The position numbers and the translations under genes are program-made. A stretch of 64,000 nt of DNA from Antedon mediterranea (Eukaryota; Echinodermata; Crinoidea; Comatulida; Antedonidae), in the NCBI RefSeq assembly GCF_964355755.1, contig NC_092670.1, forward strand, positions 2,629,001-2,693,000, written 5' to 3'. This document shows positions 50,701 to 59,700 of the stretch, one piece after another (position 1 is the first letter of the stretch; each line of letters starts with the position of its first letter). Below the pieces are notes generated by a model. It saw only the letters and a list, made by a program, of their open reading frames with translations. It had not been told where the DNA came from and did no database searches.

Positions 50701-53700
50701 TCTTTTCTTTATTTCTGCAAGCTGTAATAAAGTGAATTATATACATGTTGTCATCAGAGTGTATGATAAACTTTAACAGATTGATTATCTAACATTTACT
50801 AATTTCAAAATATACAAATGAGGCTGTAAAAAGTTTAGTAAAACATTTACGGTGAACATTCTTTTTATCACCAGAACCAATTCTTTAGGACTTTGTAATA
50901 TAGATTCATTTTACCTTGCATTTCTTTTCTTCTTCAGTTCCTTTAAGGCCATTTAAATGTGTACCTATCAGTAATACAGGAGGACAAGGCTGACCATTTA
51001 TCTTTGCATCAGGTCTGCTGTTTGTGTATATGGAACGAATCCAAGAAAGAATAAACTCCAGATTTGTCATTCGATGTGGATATGTTTGACCCTAAATTTA
51101 AAAATATAATAGTAACATCTCAATCACTTGTTATTCATTGGTCAACTATTCTAATGTAGTAATACAGTTTTTTTAGTTTAATCTGCAAATAAACTTTTAC
51201 CACATATCTTTGTGGTAGTAGACAATCACACATTTGAAGCTTAGAAGCAAGTTCACCAGACGTGTCCAAGAGAGGTATTCAAACATTTTTCAAGAAATGA
51301 AATTAATAAAATAGTTTGTTTTATGAATTATATCATTGAGAATTCTTCTTAAAAGCTAATAGTATAAATACAGTATTGTGACCAAATTATAATTTAAAAC
51401 AAACTTATTATGATATTGCTTACAGATGTTGGATCCAAAACCTTAGCTGGGGCATCGAGATCATCACAAAGGTTGAATACTACACAAATAACCGCAAAAG
51501 ATACCATAAAGATCTGGGAGATCAATAAAACAGTGGCATTCAATGAATGGTGAATATTATACAGATTTTGACTGCTTAGAGGTTAAATATAAGATTTAAC
51601 ATCCCCGAGGGAATGATATTTTGTTCGAGGGAATATTTATATTTCCTGAAGCGCTAGGTGAGAGAAATATATCATTCATAATAATCATTCCCTCGGTGTT
51701 GTCAAATCTGATATTTTACCGATATATAAAAGGCAATATCTGTTATATTAAATAGCCAACAACAAGTTGAATATTTACTGCTGGGTCGGGTGTAGCTAGG
51801 TCGGGTGTAGCTAGGCCTCCTTTGCAATAAGCCTGCCTACTTAGGCATTGCATTCACCTTACCTTGCGAAGAATAATATACAGATAATTACTAATTAATG
51901 TTCCTTGGCAATAATATATTCATTAGGCCTAGGTCGTTTAAATTAACAGAAGAATTTCCATCAATAAGCCTACGTACATTAATAATAATAATATTATTAT
52001 AAGGTAGGCAGAATAAATTATAATTTGTGTTATTCGAGGAGCCGAATCACCGGATGTTCAGCGCTCCGCGCGTACCAGGTTACTACCGTGAGTATTAACC
52101 AATCACAAACGGTCTTTCATAACATCCAGGGAGGACTAATAACAAATGAGGGCGTTTAAATAGTTTAGTTGATTAATTTCTTCAAGCAAGTTGCTTGGCG
52201 CAACGGAAAAAACGTTGTCTTTTGATGATGTGACTAATCATCGTGAGTTCAAGTCCCAATATGATGACTTTTGTTTATTTATCGCCAAACGTGAGTGTTG
52301 CCACAAGAAAATTACACAGTCAATATCATGGTACTCGAGAATTTGCTGGATTTTATATGTTTAAAGACAGAGACACAATATTTATGCGAAAATTACTCAG
52401 TCAATGCTCGAGGATATATACGATTTATGATCCTCGCAGCAACGTATTTACATAGGCTATGTAATATAAAAAAATATCTTTATTATCAATGAAATTTAAA
52501 TGTTGAATTGTTAATGTAGCTTTTTTGTTTCAGTAGTTTTAATTTTTAGATTTAAGAATGTTGCGTCTATACTACTACTAAATTTATTACAGATTTGTGA
52601 TAGAGATATTTGACCAATATACTAATCAAAAATTATTACTTATTATTTTTTTAGTGTTGGCCTTTCCTAACTTTGTTTGTCTTATATTAGAGGAGGAAGA
52701 CCTGTGCAGGTAGAGCTAACCTGTTTCACACAGAAATATGTGTTGGGAATATATGTGGAATAAACTAACTCCATGCTGGTATCACTTTCTGTCAGAATGG
52801 GTCATGCAGGCATTGGGTAGAATATTCAATATATACCAAATGAAAGTTGGTATATACCATACTTAATATTCCTTTCCTGGCTGATTGATAGCTATATGCT
52901 GGTAACAATGCCGGCATCAATTCCAGCATTTTGTCTCCACTTTATGTAATAAAATGTAACCACTTTACCCGCTGCATCACATGATAAATGGGTTGTCCTC
53001 CAAAATCTGAGATGTTCATCACAAACTTGTCGCTTGTCGTCTTGTCATCATTTCCTTCTTTCTGAAACTCAATTTCTATTAATTCTTCAATTTTTGAAGG
53101 AATCTTTGTCTGGTCATCACTTTCTTCTTTCTCAATCTTTGTCTTGTCATCATTTCCTTCTTTCTGAAACTCAATTTCTATTAATTCTTCAATTTTTGAA
53201 GGAATCTTTGTCTGGTCATCACTTTCTTCTTTTTCAATCTCTATCTTTGAGGGAATCTTTGTCTGAAGGTTTTCTTGCTCTATATTTAAAAATGTTAAAA
53301 AATTGTACTAAATTCATTAAAATAAATTCATTAATTGACAAATAAAGTATCCAATATTATGTTTCTGTATGTAATATATTATTTGAAGGTTTGCATGGCA
53401 AAATCAAATGTTGTTATAAAGTTTGCAGTACACCATGTATATTTAGTTATGAAAGAACGGTTGGGTTTCTCTACATTTCGATCAGTATACTTTGAGTGAC
53501 ATTCTCACTTCTGAGGACGATAAAAGTATATTGATCGAAACATTGAGAAACCCAACAGTTCTTTTCAGAACTATATATATGTGGTGTACTGCAAACTTTC
53601 TGTATGTAATTTTTATAGGCCTTTTATTATGATAATTTATTATAGGATTCTAATTATTTTATCAATGGTAATTAAAATTAATTAAGAAAAGTACATTGTC

Positions 53701-56700
53701 ATTGTGATAGTGACTTTTCAATTGCCATATATCTTGAAAGAAAACCTTGTCAATTAGTAAGAGGAGAATTTGGCACATGCCTCTTAAGATTTTCCTATTT
53801 CATTGAGTTTGTTTTGAGAATAATAACAAATATAGTCTCTGGTTAAAACATGGGCAGAGGTGCCTTGAAAATAGTAGGTCTAGTTATTTCGAGACACAGA
53901 GGCCATCAAACAAAGAATTGAAAGAGGCAAAGTATATTTGTTTTGAATTTTCAACCACCTCTTTAACCACCTCTTCCATCTTAAATCGAATATCAAAGCC
54001 CAGGTCACAAGTCAGCCCATGTAAAATTCAGTGCTTAGTTTTGGTAGAGCAGAACAGTGAAATATTAGGTGTGAAATGTAATAATAATACGCCCTGCACT
54101 TGAAATTCCTATTAACATTTTTTATTACCCTCATCCATTTTGCTTTCTTCTATTTTAGTTGATTGTGCTGGATTTTCTTTTGACTGTTCTTCTATTTTGT
54201 TTTCTTCCACATATTTCGTGGGAGCATTTTCATTGCCAGAAGCCTGTTTTGCTGATGCTGTTGCACCTTCTTCTTGTATCATACTATTCTTGTTATCAGA
54301 AGCATTTTCTGTTGATGCTGCTGTTGTATTTTGTTTTCCTTTCACTTGTTTCACCATTTCTCTGGCAACTGCTTTCTCATACATTTCAGAAACTTTAGCA
54401 TAAAAGAAGTGTAATTTACTTTTGTATATTATTGTCATGCTTGTATATATACACAGTATTATTTTAAGAATGTTACTATCTTTTTTAAATAGGATAAGAA
54501 TGGAACAAGTCTGGGACAAGGTCTTTGCACTCAAACACAGGATTGGCTAGCATGAATAGCTAAAGCAAAAACAAAAACAACCAATCCTGTGCCTCTCTTT
54601 CTTTGGTGCTAATTTGGTTACTAATTTTGTATTTTGCATTTTTTTTTTATTCTCATGTTACTTACAAGTTTCTGGTGATTGTTCTTTCAAAATTGTTTCA
54701 TTATTACCTTGAGTGTACACTGTTCTTGTTTCTGCTATACCATCAGTTACTTCATGTTTTGGATTAAAACTACAGAAAAATTAATAAACTAAATAATGGC
54801 CATACAGTATTTTTTGTTTTATTGTTTTATTATCATTGTCTGCCTATATTTTAACGATTAAATGTAGTGCCCCAATGCAACCAATTGGTTGCAATGGCAT
54901 TTATGTTGTTATATTGTGTATAAGGTATGTTTTTCCGTCATTAGTAAATTCCCTTAAATCCGTTTTAATAAAAATGGCTAAACTGAGAGGAAATTATGTT
55001 TAAATGCATATTGAATCTAAAATTTACACAGATATATACCCCGGGATTGAAGATAGAGTTTCAATTCAAAACAATCTCATTATACTTTTCATCTCATTTT
55101 CTGTAGATTGTTTTAAACAACATTCAAATCAAATAAAAAATAACATTTATTTCCAAAATAGTGGCATCACCAATAAAGCAAATGCTTGTGTCAGGGCTGC
55201 CAATACAAAACAGACAAAAACAAACAAAATATATAAATATATAAATCACATTTAAATAAATAAATGTCAAGGTTTTCTTACCGTTTCCTTAGTAAAGAGT
55301 TAATAGTAGAAGTTTTTCCTACTCCCTCAAGACCTACAAAAATAACTCTGCCCTGTTTAACTTCAGTTTTTCCTTCTTTCAGAGCTTCATTAAATGCATT
55401 AACTGCTTCTGGTCCTCGAGCCCATATCTCCACAGGTAAGTCTATATACAAATTAATTAGTATAAAAATGAATATTTTATTTCGTTGAAGGGAGAGAATA
55501 ATTTCATATAATGACCGATTGACAGATTCATTAAATTCAAAGAAAATTAGGACAGTCAGGCTTTTCTCCTCATTTAATGAATGAATACTTAATAATTAAT
55601 TATTTGTTTTATTTTATTGTTATAAAGTAAATTGTTACAGTATATGAACTTTAATTTTGTGATAATCATCAACATCAACTTCATCTACTGTAGGCCAATA
55701 TAAAAGGATACTACAGCTCACTATGTCGGTCGGTTTGTCGGTCGGTTGTCGGTCGGTCGGCAAACAATAACTTGAGCATGTGACTGCAGTCATCTATATG
55801 GCCTTGTTATATTTAACAACACATTTAGGATTGGACATTTAGTGTTTTTACAATGAAAATAATATTCTCCATTGAACAAATTAAAACAACAAACAAACTA
55901 TATAACTCAGATTATGGCTGCACTGAATAAATTATACATGTCATGCTCTGTATGTTTGTTTTTGGTGGTGCAAAATATGGCAAAAATATATATGTGTATA
56001 AATGCATTGTGTTCACTTTATTGAATTACTCTTTCCTTTTTGGTAATGAATGTAAATTAAGTGGGTCAAGAATAAAAAGTCAAAATCTAGTTCATTTTAG
56101 CTGTCAAATTGGAGTTAATTGTCCAAGCACAACACTCCTAGATCCACCACAGAGAATATTGAAATTTTTTATTGTATAACTTCGACCAAATGTTGTTTTA
56201 TTTGTTTAGTCTATGTGCATATGTTGGTCAAAATAAATGTTGAATTGAAATGAAATACATCCCTTGCTCATGCAACTGCTCCTCGGAACTGTGCTTGTCA
56301 ATATAATAATATTGTTATTACATTACATTGCCTGCTAGATTTAAATTTAGTATGTCAAGAATCAACAATCTGAAAATAATAAATATCACATAAATATAAT
56401 CACAATAACTTACTATCAATATTGCTTTGCCCTGGTAATTGTAATCCTCTTTTTGCATATTTTCCTTGTAATCCTCTTTTTGCATATTTTCCTTTCCTGT
56501 TAAACGATATGTTTCTCAATGAACACTGATTGGCAGCATGGTGGATGTCGTCATCTGATAGATTGCAATCCACCATGTTAAGCGTCATCAGCTTAGGAGA
56601 CATAATGAGTAATGAACTCAGTGAATTAACATCAAGGTTGTGAAGGTTACTATCAGAGATATCGAGATGATATAATTCTAATTGAACTTGTTTGAGAGAA

Positions 56701-59700
56701 CATTCTGAGACAAAGTCATGAAATACATCACGTGATAGATTCTGAATCCAAACACCGTCACATCTATCTTGAATGCCTAAAATGTGTGCAATAACTCTTC
56801 CCTTTCGCTCCAATGCCATCTTACTACAAAAGTCACTGATACCAAAACCATCATATTGCATACAATACAATTGCATAATTAGACGTATGAAATGCCCATC
56901 ACATTGTACACCTGGACTAATGTAATCAATAAACATTCTTATGGAGGTTAATATATCATCCAAATGATTATTTATTTCTAAATCTTTACTTGTCATGTAA
57001 TTAATTAATTCATTTATCACAGCATCTTTATGTTGTTTTTTAACAAAGTTTAAATCACTTGGCAGATAGCGATATGTTGACAAACGATTTGTAACCCAGT
57101 GCTTGAGGAAACCGCCAGCTTTATCACCAAGGAAACCAATTGCAAATTCTCTTGCTCTGTATAAATGCTCACTCTCTTGTATCACCTCCCACTCATCATC
57201 ATCCAATGGTGTAAGTAATGTTCGTACATCTGAACATTCATTCTCCATACCTTCACTTTCACATAATTTGCACAAGTAAAATCCCACCAATGACTCTACT
57301 ATCAACTTGTGAGGAGGCATAAAAATGTTATCAAATTTAGATTTTGAATTTGACACTTCTTCGTAAACAAACCCAAGTTTTAAGGCCATATCAACCATAG
57401 CTTTGTTCGAATGTTTAGTCAAATCCGTTTTGTTTATTGAAAGTTGGTTTACTTTTAAGCTATCATACATACATTTCCCTAATAAAATCATAGCATTTAC
57501 ATACTTCACTGGTATTTTTTCAAATTCAGAAATCTTTGTTATGTTTTCTCGTTTCTGATTGATTCTCGACTGATTCAAAATACTACGAAAGAATTCTTTG
57601 AAGAGGTCAGTTTTATCTTCGGGGAGACTTTGATTATCTTCCCACAATATACAAAGTGTAAGAAGTATCATCGGGTTTTTGCACATCGCATACGCTTCAG
57701 GATGTTTTAGCTCTCGCTCTCTTAAGCGACGCATTCCAATACGCTGCACCATCAACGTAGGCCTAACTGTTTCAAGATGCGCGTCAGTATCTAATTCCTT
57801 TCTAAGGGATTCTCCCAATTGTGGTTTTTCAAAATACTCAAAGTGTTTGTCGATATACTTTCCTATACTCTCATTGTTGAATCCCTTAACTCTTACATGT
57901 ACATTACATTCTTTCATGAATTCATTAATATTTTCTGATCTTGAAGTAAGAATTACAGTACTGTTTTTTAAGTAGATCTTTCTAAATAGTCCGAGTACGC
58001 TTGGATTATTAAATCTCAATTCTTCTAGTCCATCTAGTAATAACACCACTTTATCGTCATATTTGTTGATGAATTTTGAAATCAACCATGGATCTTCTTG
58101 GAGATCTGTCTCTAAATAGAAATCTACCATATCAATTTGCTTTACAATTAAATCAATGATGTCGTCATCTCTATGTAAATCCCGTACACTTAAAAGAAAT
58201 ACAATTTTACCTTCAAATGATTTAATTGATTGAGTAGCCGTAGCCCAGTTGTATGATAAATGCCTTAATATGGTAGTTTTACCTATCCCACCCTCTCCAT
58301 CTATAAGAGCTCTACATCCAGGTGTGGAGCTGATCACATCTACCACTTCTGTTAATGTTGTTGGTTTGCTTCCTTTATTCTTTTTAGCTTCTTTACGTAG
58401 TTCCATATCGGTAAACATCTGTGAAATGTCAACACTGTATCTACCACGCATTGTTGCTGGTGTAAATATACTGGCCTGACTGCACAGTTCCCTTTGTCTT
58501 TGAAGCAGATATTCTTCTATCTTTTCTAAATATAAAGATTTTTAGCTTGATTAAACTATATAAAGTTTTATTAATATATTATTACATTTATTTATTATGT
58601 GGTATTTCATAAAATTGTTGAATGTTTTGCATTCCTCTAATTATTTTTATGTTTTATTTTTGTATTAATTAAAATTACTACTTTATTGTTATAATGGTTT
58701 TTGTCACGCAATCATAATTAAGCTTCATATAGTGAGTGTGACCCAATATAATTTATGATTATGGTAATAATTTTCAGAATATGAAACTTTAATTTGAAAA
58801 ATATGCTCAACAGAGGGCAGCAAACAGAAAAATATAATTATCACAAAGGATTTTTATGACAATAGAAATTAAGTTGCACTTAGTTTTAAAGTAAAAAAAT
58901 AAAATAAACCTAAAACGTATGAGTGTGAAATTATTCTTATTAAAAACTTAAATATATAACATTAAGACATATTTTTATTTATCTTAGTTATAACACTCTC
59001 TTTATCCATATCAATGACGGTTTGGTGCACTGTATAGGCATACGAACCTAATTAGCCTATTGAAAGAATATTGAAAGAGCGGATATGTTTAGGCCTACTG
59101 TACTTGTAAAATTATCATTAAATCCAAAATCGGTTTATAAATTCTAGCATCTTATATAGTTAGTTTACTTCTTCAGTTTGTTTGATTTTTATTACTATCA
59201 TAATGATGCCATTTGTATTCAAACATATACTTCAGAGGTAAAAATTTAAACTTTAAGGTTTACTATAGACAATTATCATGGGCCCACTGATTTATTATTA
59301 TTATACAGTACGTGATATACAGTATGAATTAAAAGTGTTCAACGTGTTTGATATTATAAGTGATACACTGTACAGTCATACCTGTTTGACCCCAAGGGTA
59401 ATGAAATACATCCAATACTGATAAAATAGTTCAGAAACCTTATAATTGTGTACAAAGCAATTATTGTAGCAGCTTGATTGGCCGGCTTTGAAATTCAATG
59501 ATTATATTGTATAATTATTGTTGCAGTTGATTTATTTTTGACAATCAGTGAATTCAATAACTGAATTATAAAATGGATCTGATTTGCATTATTATAGTAA
59601 ACATTACAAGTAAACTCACCTGTTTCTGATTTAACCTCTTTGTTCATTGGTATCACTGGCTTTGAGTCTGTTTAATAAGCAAATGACAAGAACTGAATTT

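Noticed and set aside
52243-52492. Plus-strand frames of 65-70 codons
   Set aside because: Part of the tRNA-related repeat copy B.
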